A stretch of DNA of 64,000 bases, taken from contig NZ_WXYO01000006.1 of NCBI RefSeq assembly GCF_009901585.1, forward strand, positions 124,001 through 188,000. Direction: 5' to 3'. Of the stretch, positions 52,201 through 59,554 are shown in pieces; the stretch's first letter is position 1, and each line of letters begins with the position of its first letter. This DNA is from Poritiphilus flavus (lineage in GTDB: Bacteria; Bacteroidota; Bacteroidia; Flavobacteriales; Flavobacteriaceae). The position numbers were made by a program, and so were the translations under genes. The notes beneath the pieces were generated by a model. It was not told where the DNA came from and ran no database searches. It saw only the letters and a program-made list of their open reading frames with translations.

Positions 52201-52592
52201 CTCCTGCCTTAGCCGTTTCTTCGGATCGTTTGATTATGGCAGGAGGTAGTATAGGGGGTAATCACAACGTAAGTTATAAGACCAGATGGTTACAACTTGA
52301 ACCTAACTCTGCGGAGTGGTTCGTCTTGAAGTCACGCCTGGCTGAGCCTTATTTTAATGAAGTTGTGGTCTTCCCCAATCCATCGCAAGGTAGATTTGAA
52401 GTGAGTTTACCGGTATCATTGCACGCATTTGATCTTGTTGTTCGGGATATGTCGGGCCAGGTTGTTCTTACACAGAAATTTAGAAATTCCAACAAAGCAA
52501 GTTTTACTCTGGATTCGCCGGCAGGCCTCTACCTTCTTCAACTCCGGTTGGAATCTGGTGAAGAAATAGTACGAAAAATAGTCAAGCTTTAA
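49293..52592 (+). CDS. Triple-malectin, kelch-repeat T9SS-secreted protein
   Basis: This 1099-residue protein has a signal peptide (about 1-26). Three malectin domains follow at about 46-190, 297-440 and 546-690, marked by 'INCGGGQ' and 'HFAEIYWTGSGQRVFSVEVEG'. Between the first and second, and second and third, lie two copies of a short Ig-like domain ('DILSF(V/A)VDQQTG' and 'TAEDG(L/V)TTQDWV'). From about 704 to 985 there are kelch repeats ('LYLAGGYDGN', 'INSCGG'-like start excluded, 'MAVNDEFWIIGG' type). The last 80 residues (about 1017-1099, 'VVVFPNPSQGRFEVSLP') form a type IX secretion sorting domain. It is probably exported and anchored or released to bind carbohydrates; the ligand is unknown. 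DNA of the repeats is very similar. Confidence 0.9.
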   Translation: MKRERALFHRLLMLIFLLALFPVSSASISIDYNAPGSLNYPVPAAFELRLNCGGGQLSYGDEVYLADDFFIGGRPASSTNAAIGGTDQDELYRSGRTATQNLGGFQYAIPVDNGTYEIKLHFAEIYWTGSGQRVFSVEVEGNPILLDFDITAEVGARHAVIKTANTSVTDGLLNIEFSANVNRPLLSALEILGETTLSTETDILSFVVDQQTGSSTINPTDHTIAIEVANGTDLTAITPAISLSEGATVVPAPGTTTDFSSGTATYAVTAEDGLTTQDWVVNLTEASLPTGGELHLIARINCGGGQMNLGYQVFEADTFFNGGRPSSGTNAEIGGTNMDQLYHTGRTATQNLGGFQYALPVIDGNYELRLHFAEIYWTGSGQRVFSVAVEGTPMIVDLDITDEVGARNALVKTINTAVADGILNIEFSASVNGPLVSALEVFSLNSLGTDTDILSFAVDQQTGIATINPTDHTIAVEVAHGTDLSAVAPAITLSEGATVVPGSGATTDFSSGSVTYSVTAEDGVTTQDWVVSLTEAAPPTGGETNLIARINSCGGQVSFGDEVFEADTYFIGGRASSNPSAAIGGTDRDELYRTGRTSTENLGGFQYAIPLDEGNYEIKLHFAEIYWTGSGQRVFSVEVEGTPMIIDLDITDEVGARHAVIKTVNTAVTDGMLNIVFTASINRPTLSAMEIFGSGEVVVPPPAVDCSWNDLANISYPHIEGQSANVNGRLYLAGGYDGNIEIFNSTEIYDIDTDTWSIGTPMLLPVTHGAMVAVNDEFWIIGGFVGNNPGPVTDRVQIYHTATDSWSEGPALPEKRGSGAATFLNGKIHFFGGLLEDRITDSEDHYVLDINDLAAGWQSAAPLPNPRNHLSAATIDGLVYAIGGQFGHDNGVDYVSLLHAYDPATDSWSQKADLLYDRSHFEMATAVHGDKILIAGGRGEGFVVFNSLTQYDSSTDTWSELCELPEAILTPALAVSSDRLIMAGGSIGGNHNVSYKTRWLQLEPNSAEWFVLKSRLAEPYFNEVVVFPNPSQGRFEVSLPVSLHAFDLVVRDMSGQVVLTQKFRNSNKASFTLDSPAGLYLLQLRLESGEEIVRKIVKL

Positions 52593-52625
52593 ATTCTCAA
52601 AACCGGGAAAAGGAGAACACCAAAA

Positions 52626-53573
52626 ATGAAAGCGATCACCAAATCCAAATACGGCGGACCTGAAATACTACAATTGGAAGAGGTTGAGAAACCACAGCTT
52701 AAAGCTGGTCATATTCTGGTTAAGGTGGCAGCTAATTCCGTCAATCCGGCGGATTGGCATACCCTTAGGGGAAGCCCTTTCTTTATACGATTCTCCATGG
52801 GGTTATTTAAGCCAAAGGAAAAGGTTCTCGGGGCTGATTTTGCGGGCACGGTGGAGGAAATAGGCGATGGAGTTACGCAGTTCAAAGTAGGGGACAAGGT
52901 GTATGGAGAAAACTTCGAGGGAGGAGCATTCTCCGAGTATACCTGCGCGCCTGCGGCAGCCTGCGCCAGGGTTCCCGAGGGAGCAGACCTTAAGGAAATG
53001 GCATGTGTCCCTGTAGCCGGCCTGACTGCCTTGCAAGCCCTGATCACCCACGGTAATCTCAAGGAAAATGAATCCGTACTGATTAACGGCTCTTCCGGGG
53101 GAGTTGGTCATTTTACCGTGCAGATCGCCAAGGCCTATGGTGCAAAAGTCACGGCGGTTTGCTCTGCTAAAAACGTGGATTTTGTTAAAGGTCTGGGAGC
53201 TGATGAAGTACTTGCCTATGACAAGGAAAACATTCATAGTCATCAGGGGAAATACGACCTGGTGATCGATACCCATGGTAACCTTACGCATGCAGACTAC
53301 AAGCGTATGGGAAGCAGAGGGGTGATAGTCGGTTTTACCACTATGGGCTCCCTGATGAGCTTGCTTTTGAAAAGGGCCTTAAGCAAGTACCCCCTGGCAC
53401 AATTTGTAGCCCAGGCCAATACTGTAGACCTGGATACCTTGGCCGGATTGCTGGGGGAGGGCAAAGTAAGAGCGCATATAGACCGTATTTATGCCTATCA
53501 GAAGATACCCGAGGCCATAGCTTATATTGAAACCATGCGTACCCGGGGTAAGGTAGCCGTTCTTTGGGACTAA
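52626..53573 (+). CDS. NAD(P)-dependent medium-chain alcohol dehydrogenase/quinone oxidoreductase
   Basis: This 315-residue cytoplasmic enzyme has the MDR fold: 'VKVAANSVNPADWHTLRG', 'VLGADFAGTVEEIGDGV', 'VGDKVYGENFEGGAFSEY', and the nucleotide-binding 'VLINGSSGGVGHFTVQIAKAYG' (around 138-160). No zinc-binding cysteine cluster is seen, so it is of the zeta-crystallin/quinone reductase type, acting on quinones or enals with NADPH. It begins 34 bp after the T9SS gene but in the same direction; a functional link is unlikely. Confidence 0.9.
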   Translation: MKAITKSKYGGPEILQLEEVEKPQLKAGHILVKVAANSVNPADWHTLRGSPFFIRFSMGLFKPKEKVLGADFAGTVEEIGDGVTQFKVGDKVYGENFEGGAFSEYTCAPAAACARVPEGADLKEMACVPVAGLTALQALITHGNLKENESVLINGSSGGVGHFTVQIAKAYGAKVTAVCSAKNVDFVKGLGADEVLAYDKENIHSHQGKYDLVIDTHGNLTHADYKRMGSRGVIVGFTTMGSLMSLLLKRALSKYPLAQFVAQANTVDLDTLAGLLGEGKVRAHIDRIYAYQKIPEAIAYIETMRTRGKVAVLWD

Positions 53574-53773
53574 TAGAACAAAAAAGGCGGTAAGAAGAGC
53601 ACGCCAGAGTCATTTATTCCCTGGCAAATGAATATAACTTCTCATGCTCTGGTAACAATCGGCTAGGACATTCGTCAATCTTTACAGCAACCTTTTTGGC
53701 GCACCCGTGTTTGGGTTGACCCAATGCTTGCCAAACGAAAAATTATTACTAATAATTCAAAAAGAAAAAGAAA

Positions 53774-54196
53774 ATGTTCAGTAAAGAAAACATCCTCAAA
53801 TTAAACGTGTTCGTACTTTTCATGGCAGCAATAATGGATTTGATCAGAGGAATTATGCATACGTATGGGGTAAAATACGCGGCGGTAAACCTGGCCGGAA
53901 TAGAGCCAATTCCGGATAGTCTTGTTCTTATGGGTAGTTTTGGGATCTCTAATTTCCTGACTGCTTTTATCTACTTTTTGGTGATTTGGAAGGCGAGAGA
54001 ATTGGCCCCATATGTCTTAATATTCATACCTATAAGCTATGTTATAGGCGCGTTGGGATTTACACAGTTCCAAAACGTTCCCTTAGAAGCTGAATTCCTG
54101 GGGCAATATCTTATGAAACCCTATTTAATCATTTGCGCGATTACTGCTCTGACGTATTTTTTACCTTTTAGAAGCGGACAGCTCAAAAGCAGCTGA
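53774..54196 (+). CDS. Small integral membrane protein, unknown function
   Basis: This 140-residue protein has four membrane segments (about 10-26, 45-66, 78-96 and 112-130) with short polar loops. The ends are Lys/Ser-rich. I do not recognise a specific family. The spacer before it (200 bp) shows no gene. It may be an independent unit. Confidence 0.65.
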   Translation: MFSKENILKLNVFVLFMAAIMDLIRGIMHTYGVKYAAVNLAGIEPIPDSLVLMGSFGISNFLTAFIYFLVIWKARELAPYVLIFIPISYVIGALGFTQFQNVPLEAEFLGQYLMKPYLIICAITALTYFLPFRSGQLKSS

Positions 54197-54284
54197 TCCT
54201 GATCATTATTTCGCTGTTGTGATTTCTGTAAATTACAGGGATTTGTTTGGTTCTATGCCCGGCAAAAACTAAACTTCAGGATCA

Positions 54285-55457
54285 ATGAAACAGCTGGTAT
54301 TTCTGACTCTTTTGCTTCTTTTTTTGGGTTGTCAGTCTCAAACCAAAGACTCCTATGTCTATAATCCACCTCCAGAACTTGCTGACGATTTACAGACCGG
54401 GACCCTGACCGAAGTGGGGTTGGATTCAGTACCCATCATAAAGGCTGTAAATAAAATTGGAGCTGGCCGTTTTGGGGAGATACATTCCCTGCTGCTTTAT
54501 AAGGAAGGGAAACTGGTCCTGGAGGAGTATTTTCCAGGACATATTTACCAATGGGATGGACCTCGCCATCACGGAAAGTTGGTGAACTGGGATCGGGATA
54601 TGAGCCATAGCATTATGTCCGACACCAAGAGTATTACCTCAGTTTGTATTGGAGTTGCTGTGGATAAGGGATTCATAGCAGACGTCGACCAATCCATATT
54701 TGACTATCTCCCGGAACATCAACATTTGGCTCGGGACGGGAAAGAACATCTCACTATAGAACACCTTCTCACCATGACCCCCGGCCTTGAATGGGAAGAA
54801 TGGAATGCTCCTTACAGCAGCCTGGAAAACCCTATCATTGGGATTTGGTATTCCGAGATGGACCCGGTTTCACATATCCTCAGTGGTAATTTAGTCCGTG
54901 CCCCTGGCAGCGGTTTTGCTTATTACGGAGGAAGCCAGATCCTGTTAGGAGAGATCCTAAAGAACGCAACGGGAATGCCAATTGATGAATTTTCACAGCA
55001 GTATCTGTGGGAACCTCTGAACATCGAAAACGCCAATTGGTCAGTACGCTTTGAGAATGGCGTCATTGAATCAGCAGGAGGCCTGAAACTTAAACCCAGG
55101 GATATGTTAAAGGTAGGAATTACCTATTTGGATGAGGGTGTTTGGAATGGTGAACAGATCGTTTCATCCGCCTGGGTGGCAAAAAGCCGTATTCCGTATA
55201 AGTCCAATACGGGCATTAAGGTACCTGGAGAGACCTCTCGTAAACAGGGGTATTCCTATTCCTGGTGGATAAATCCTCTGGAACATCAGGGTGAACAGAT
55301 CGAGGCCTACCATGCCGGGGGATGGGGTGGGCAAAAGATCATTGTTATTCCCCCCTTAAAAACGGTCATAGTTTTTACAGGAGGTAACTATACTGGCAGA
55401 GTACCACAGTTCCGGATTGTGGAAAAGTATTTGTTGCCCGCCATTGACGAGCACTAA
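54285..55457 (+). CDS. Serine hydrolase lipoprotein (beta-lactamase family)
   Basis: This 390-residue protein has a lipoprotein signal ('LLLFLGCQSQ', Cys16). The beta-lactamase/esterase fold is shown by 'MSDTKSITSVCIG' with Ser112 and Lys115 (SxxK), 'FAYYGGSQILLGE' (Tyr motif, around 205-217), and 'YHAGGWGGQKII' (HxG-like third motif, around 343-354). All three active-site elements are present. It probably cleaves an ester or amide in the periplasm. It resembles, in function only, the serine hydrolase at 27059. Confidence 0.9.
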   Translation: MKQLVFLTLLLLFLGCQSQTKDSYVYNPPPELADDLQTGTLTEVGLDSVPIIKAVNKIGAGRFGEIHSLLLYKEGKLVLEEYFPGHIYQWDGPRHHGKLVNWDRDMSHSIMSDTKSITSVCIGVAVDKGFIADVDQSIFDYLPEHQHLARDGKEHLTIEHLLTMTPGLEWEEWNAPYSSLENPIIGIWYSEMDPVSHILSGNLVRAPGSGFAYYGGSQILLGEILKNATGMPIDEFSQQYLWEPLNIENANWSVRFENGVIESAGGLKLKPRDMLKVGITYLDEGVWNGEQIVSSAWVAKSRIPYKSNTGIKVPGETSRKQGYSYSWWINPLEHQGEQIEAYHAGGWGGQKIIVIPPLKTVIVFTGGNYTGRVPQFRIVEKYLLPAIDEH

Positions 55458-55550
55458 AAAACAATTGTTAAACTCAGTAATGAACTGTTAATCTTCTTTC
55501 TTCGTCTTCCGTAATTCAATACCTTAAGTAACTTCCTAAACCATAAGAAG

Positions 55551-56210
55551 ATGAAATCAGGCCTAATTAAAACTGTCGCACTAAAACTTACCCTTGTTCT
55601 TTGTTTTATCGGATTCCAGTCGGCGGCCCAGGAAGTCAGCTCCGATAAGGAGCTGGATCGGAAGGTCATGGAATTTTTAAAAAGTAATAAACGAAAATGG
55701 CGCGATATGAATGTGCCGGCTTCCGACGGTCAGTTGCTTTACGATATCATCCTTAAGAATGGTTATACCCGGGGGCTTGAGATAGGGACTTCCACGGGGC
55801 ACTCCGCCATCTGGATGGCCTGGGCTTTCAGCAAAACCGGGGGTAAGTTGATTACCATTGAAATAGATGAAAGCAGGTATAAAGAGGCGCTGGCCAATTT
55901 TGAAAAAGCCGGCTTATCGGATTTTATAGATGCGCGCCTGGCAAATGCTCATCAACTCGTAAAAGAACTTAAAGGACCCTTTGATTTTGTTTTTAGCGAT
56001 GCCGATAAGGGCTGGTATATCAATTATTTTAAAGATGTCGCGCCCAAACTGGTCTCCAAAGGATGCTTTGCAGCACATAACATTCGTCCACCTGGTAAAA
56101 GAGGTATGGCGGGCACCAGGGAATACCTGGAATACGTAATGGCTTTGGATGATTTTACAACCACTGTGGACAATTCAGGCGGCGGCCTGGCCATCAGCTA
56201 CAAAAATTAA
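55551..56210 (+). CDS. Exported O-methyltransferase-like protein
   Basis: This 219-residue protein combines an N-terminal signal peptide ('LTLVLCFIGFQSAAQ', ending near 26) with a class I O-methyltransferase of the catechol OMT type: 'RGLEIGTSTGHSAIWMAWAF', 'LITIEIDESRYKEALANF', 'FDFVFSDADKGWYINYF' and 'AHNIRPPGKRG'. Such enzymes need SAM, a cytoplasmic substance, so a periplasmic location is odd. The metal-binding Asp of catechol OMTs may be that in 'FVFSDADKG'. It may be a moonlighting enzyme or an outer-surface protein with a dead methyltransferase fold. It precedes the small Cys-motif gene by 46 bp. Confidence 0.85.
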   Translation: MKSGLIKTVALKLTLVLCFIGFQSAAQEVSSDKELDRKVMEFLKSNKRKWRDMNVPASDGQLLYDIILKNGYTRGLEIGTSTGHSAIWMAWAFSKTGGKLITIEIDESRYKEALANFEKAGLSDFIDARLANAHQLVKELKGPFDFVFSDADKGWYINYFKDVAPKLVSKGCFAAHNIRPPGKRGMAGTREYLEYVMALDDFTTTVDNSGGGLAISYKN

Positions 56211-56244
56211 GATTATTCATATTTACTTATTCCTCCTTCCGCAT

Positions 56245-56252
56245 TACCTTTG
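56245..56252 (+). promoter_or_regulatory. Bacteroidota -7 box of a leaderless transcript
   Basis: TACCTTTG matches TAnnTTTG exactly. It lies only 4 bp before ATG 56257, so transcription would start at or next to the start codon, giving a leaderless mRNA. Confidence 0.6.
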
Positions 56253-56256
56253 CGGC

Positions 56257-56649
56257 ATGAAAAAAGCGGGGGTATTTTTCTTTGTTTTTTTATACATGCT
56301 GGCCATGTACCGCCCGGTGGCACCAGTTTTTGAATATATTGTTAACCAGGACTATATCGCGGAGTTTTTCTGTATCAATCAGGACAAGCCGGAACTCGAT
56401 TGTAATGGTAAGTGCTACCTGATGCAAATGCTCAATGAGCAAAATGAAGAAAAACAACGGAACCTCCCGAGTATCCTCATGGAAGAATACCCTATAGGTT
56501 TTGTGGTTTTACTTGATGTACATGCCAAAGCCAACCAGTTTTTCAAGAGATCAACTCCGGATTTCTACCTTAAGAACTACCACTATCTCTATAGCTACCA
56601 AGACTTTCACCCTCCGACTTCAGTGAATATTATTTCCGGGATTTCCTAA
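56257..56649 (+). CDS. Small Cys-motif protein, unknown function
   Basis: This 130-residue protein has an N-terminal hydrophobic helix (about 3-20) and the pattern 'QDYIAEFFCINQDKPELDCNGKCYLMQ' split as Cys39, Cys49 and Cys53, which is a known arrangement in Bacteroidota small exported proteins, often placed beside outer-membrane transport genes. A metal-binding role is possible. Start ATG 56257 is supported by a -7 box 4 bp upstream; the frame is open further upstream to 56149 but that overlaps the methyltransferase gene. The outer-membrane protein follows at 56720. Confidence 0.8.
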   Translation: MKKAGVFFFVFLYMLAMYRPVAPVFEYIVNQDYIAEFFCINQDKPELDCNGKCYLMQMLNEQNEEKQRNLPSILMEEYPIGFVVLLDVHAKANQFFKRSTPDFYLKNYHYLYSYQDFHPPTSVNIISGIS

Positions 56650-56719
56650 GAGATCAGGGGGCACTACCTGTAAAAGGCCAAGTGCTTCTTCACTTTATTA
56701 TTCACTTAACAAAAGATCA

Positions 56720-57739
56720 ATGAAACTTAAAATATGTGCCATTTTAATAATGGCCGGTGGGCTGCTTGTGGCCCAGGACGATCAACAAAATACAACAGAA
56801 TGGTCTGCTGGCAGACCGGATGGACATGCTCCTATTTCCGTAATGGGAGATCATATGCACGGTAAGGGAGAATGGATGTTCTCTTATCGCTATATGTACA
56901 TGAATATGGATGAACTGCGGGCAGGTTCGGATGATGCTACCACCGATCAGGCTTTGGCAGACTATATGGTCACTCCAACCAACATGCCTATGAATATGCA
57001 TATGCTCGGAGCCATGTACGCGCCCAGTGATAAGATCACCCTAATGGTGATGCTAAACTATCTGTCCATGGAAATGGACCATATTACCCGAATGGGCGGT
57101 AGTTTTACCACCGAGGCATCCGGTTTTGGAGATATCCGGATTTCCGGGCTCTATAAATTTTTTAATAAGAACCGACAGACCATGCATGGGCAGTTGGGCT
57201 TTTCAATCCCAACGGGCTCGGTAACTGAAAGTGATGTAACCCCGGCTTCAGCACCTAATGAGACAGAATTGCCATATCCAATGCAAATTGGAAGTGGTAC
57301 TTTCGATACAAACCTGGCCCTGACCTATCTGGGACAGACGGATCAAATTTCCTGGGGGTCTCAGTTGAGAGGGATATTTCGCTTTGGAGAAAACGAAAGG
57401 GATTACCGTTATGGAAACCGCTATAGCCTCAACAACTGGTTCGCCGTAAAGGCAAGTCCCTGGCTAAGTGTCTCAGCCAGACTGGAAGGCCTAATTGTAG
57501 GAGAAATAGAAGGTGCGGACCCTAATTTAAACCCAATGATGGTAATAACCGCGGATACCGCGAACAGTGGTGGAACATTCGTAAACGGGGGCATTGGATT
57601 CAATACTTATATTCCTTCAGGAGCCTTGAAAAACCTGAGGTTTGGCCTGGAAATGGCGCTGCCTCTGGTACAAGATCTGAACGGTATTCAACTGAAGACC
57701 AAAGAGACGATTACCGCTGGATTGCAATACGCTTTTTGA
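56720..57739 (+). CDS. Outer-membrane protein, transporter-like, Met/His-rich N-terminus
   Basis: This 339-residue protein has a signal peptide (about 1-18) and a mature part of amphipathic beta strands ending in the aromatic strand 'TAGLQYAF', typical of outer-membrane barrels. The first 100 residues are rich in Met and His ('MGDHMHGKGEWMF', 'YMYMNMDEL', 'NMPMNMHMLGAMY'), which could bind copper or another soft metal. It is placed after the small Cys-motif protein, so they may handle the same metal. Metal specificity is an inference from composition. Confidence 0.8.
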   Translation: MKLKICAILIMAGGLLVAQDDQQNTTEWSAGRPDGHAPISVMGDHMHGKGEWMFSYRYMYMNMDELRAGSDDATTDQALADYMVTPTNMPMNMHMLGAMYAPSDKITLMVMLNYLSMEMDHITRMGGSFTTEASGFGDIRISGLYKFFNKNRQTMHGQLGFSIPTGSVTESDVTPASAPNETELPYPMQIGSGTFDTNLALTYLGQTDQISWGSQLRGIFRFGENERDYRYGNRYSLNNWFAVKASPWLSVSARLEGLIVGEIEGADPNLNPMMVITADTANSGGTFVNGGIGFNTYIPSGALKNLRFGLEMALPLVQDLNGIQLKTKETITAGLQYAF

Positions 57740-57763
57740 ATCCTTTGAACGGAAATGAAGAGC

Positions 57764-57793
57764 AGGCCGGCCATTGGGTCGGCCTTCTTTTTT
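57764..57793 (+). terminator. Rho-independent terminator
   Basis: AGGCCG (57764-57769) pairs with CGGCCT (57780-57785), enclosing a 10-base loop, and is followed by TTCTTTTTT. It lies 25 bp after the outer-membrane protein gene and before the TauE/SafE gene. Confidence 0.75.
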
Positions 57794-57856
57794 GGATCTG
57801 AAATGGGGTTGGTTTTTTAATCTTGCGGAGCACTGTTAATACTTGATCAGATGTAC

Positions 57857-57864
57857 TATTTTTG
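57857..57864 (+). promoter_or_regulatory. Bacteroidota -7 box before TauE/SafE gene
   Basis: TATTTTTG fits TAnnTTTG and ends 4 bp before ATG 57869, again giving a leaderless or very short leader. Confidence 0.55.
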
Positions 57865-57868
57865 CTGA

Positions 57869-58624
57869 ATGGAAGAATGGTACCATTACCCACTTCTCAT
57901 CGGCGTTGGATTTGCCGTTGGGTTTATCAATACGGTCGCAGGTGGAGGGTCCCTTCTTTCACTTCCGGTGCTTATTTTTTTGGGCCTGCCGTCCAGCGTC
58001 GCGAACGGGACTAACAGAGTTGCAATTACCATTCAGAATGCTCTTGCCGTTGGTGGGTTTAAAAGCAAAGGCGTATCCACTTATCCCTTCAATGTTTATT
58101 TGGGTATTTCCGCCCTTTTGGGTGCGATTATTGGCGCGTATCTGGCTGTAGATATCAAAGAAGAGACCTTTAACCGCATCCTGGCCATTATAATGATCTT
58201 AGTGGTTTGCATCATTATTTTCAAACCCAAAATGAAGATAGAACAGATGGAAGAAAGGCTAAAGGGAAAATACCTCTGGCTGGCTATTTTCGCATTCTTT
58301 TTCTTTGGGATCTACGGCGGTTTTATCAATGCGGGCCTGGGATTCATTATAATCTTATTTTTGCACTACGTCAACCGGATGAACCTGGTCAGAACGAATG
58401 CCACCAAGGTGGCCGTGGTATTGATTTACACCTTATCCGCCTTGCTGGTCTTTATCCTTAACGATAAGGTTATATGGGAAGTGGGGCTGGTTTTGGCCAT
58501 TGGCAACGGATCCGGAGCATGGTTGGCCAGCAGGATATCCGTAAAGAAGGGAGATGGGTTTATCAAAACTTTCCTGGTGGTAGTAGTGATCATTTTATCA
58601 ATTAAATTATGGTTTTTTAAATAG
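57869..58624 (+). CDS. TauE/SafE-family sulfite exporter/permease (TSUP)
   Basis: This 251-residue protein has about seven or eight membrane helices and the family signature 'VGFAVGFINTVAGGGSLLSLPVLI' (around 12-35) and 'GFINAGLGFIIIL' (around 148-160), the two halves of the inverted repeat. TSUP proteins export sulfite, sulfoacetate or other organosulfur anions. The next gene, a nitroreductase, starts 5 bp after its stop, an operon. The -7 box at 57857 gives it a very short leader. Confidence 0.88.
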   Translation: MEEWYHYPLLIGVGFAVGFINTVAGGGSLLSLPVLIFLGLPSSVANGTNRVAITIQNALAVGGFKSKGVSTYPFNVYLGISALLGAIIGAYLAVDIKEETFNRILAIIMILVVCIIIFKPKMKIEQMEERLKGKYLWLAIFAFFFFGIYGGFINAGLGFIIILFLHYVNRMNLVRTNATKVAVVLIYTLSALLVFILNDKVIWEVGLVLAIGNGSGAWLASRISVKKGDGFIKTFLVVVVIILSIKLWFFK

Positions 58625-58629
58625 TGACA

Positions 58630-59274
58630 ATGGGGAATATAATAGCAGATCTGGAATGGCGATATGCCGTAAAGAAGTTTGATGCCGGGCGGATGCTACC
58701 GCAGGAAAAGATAGACAAGCTAAAGCAGGCTTTCAATCTTACGGCCACTTCCTATGGCTTACAGCCTATTAAGCTGATCGTGGTTTCTGATAAGCAAATT
58801 CAGGAAAAGTTGGTCAGCTACTCCTTTGATCAGAAACAAGTGGCGCAGGCTTCTCACGTACTGATCCTTTGCATAGAAACCAACGTGGACGATGATTATA
58901 TCCTGAGTTATTTCAGGCGAGTACAGCAGGTACGGGGAACCAGCGATGAGATCCTGGACCCCTTTAAGCAGGCCATGGTACAGAATTTCCGGGCGAAGAA
59001 AACCCAGGAGATCAAAGAATGGGCGGCAAAACAGGCTTATTTGGCCATGGGGAACCTGTTGACCATCTGTGCTGTGGAAAGGATAGACTCCTGTCCTATG
59101 GAAGGCTTCCTTCCATCAGAGTACGATCAGGTTCTAAAGCTGGAACAATTGGGCTTAAATTCCGTTCTGGTACTTCCGGTAGGTTACAGGGCTGAGGATG
59201 ATATGTTTCAGGATTTTAAAAAGGTTCGCCGTTCTATGGATAAAAGTGTGATCGATATAAAGGGGGATCAGTAA
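58630..59274 (+). CDS. Nitroreductase-family NAD(P)H-dependent oxidoreductase
   Basis: This 214-residue protein is a flavin-dependent nitroreductase: 'LEWRYAVKKFDAGRMLP', 'FNLTATSYGLQPIKLIVVSDK' (FMN-binding), 'QAYLAMGNLLTICAVERIDSCPMEGF' and 'LPVGYRAEDD'. It reduces nitro compounds, quinones or related substrates in the cytoplasm. Start ATG 58630 is preferred over GTG 58624. It is in an operon with the TSUP gene, and is followed by a repeat array. Confidence 0.9.
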   Translation: MGNIIADLEWRYAVKKFDAGRMLPQEKIDKLKQAFNLTATSYGLQPIKLIVVSDKQIQEKLVSYSFDQKQVAQASHVLILCIETNVDDDYILSYFRRVQQVRGTSDEILDPFKQAMVQNFRAKKTQEIKEWAAKQAYLAMGNLLTICAVERIDSCPMEGFLPSEYDQVLKLEQLGLNSVLVLPVGYRAEDDMFQDFKKVRRSMDKSVIDIKGDQ

Positions 59275-59540
59275 ACAGTAATCAGTGAACAGTAATCAGT
59301 GAACAGTGAACAGTGGGCAGTGGGCAGTTGGCAGTAATCAGTGAACAGTAATCAGTGAACAGTTAACTTTGTCAGGTCGAGCGCACGTGTCCATCGAAAC
59401 TTTAGTGAAGATGGAGTCGAGACCTAATTAGGGCAGTGAATAGTAAACAGTGATCAGTAAACAGTAATCAGTGAGGGGTAAAACTCAAGGGCAATAATTG
59501 GGAACTTAGACTTATACTTGTACTTAGACTTAAACTTACA
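59275..59540 (+). repeat. Heptamer (CAGTNNN) and hexamer (TTNNAC) tandem arrays with GTCGAG inverted element
   Basis: From about 59272 the sequence is a chain of CAGTNNN heptamers (CAGTAAA, CAGTAAT, CAGTGAA, CAGTGGG, CAGTTGG), some 14 in the first array to 59362 and about 6 in a second (59434-59472). Between them lies GGTCGAG...GAGTCGAGACC (59375-59424), an inverted element also seen at 29283-29326. At 59507-59542 a six-fold TTNNAC hexamer run occurs (TTAGAC, TTATAC, TTGTAC, TTAGAC, TTAAAC, TTACAT). No gene is present. The array is in the same orientation as in block II. Confidence 0.88.
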
Positions 59541-59554
59541 TCAACAAAACTTTT

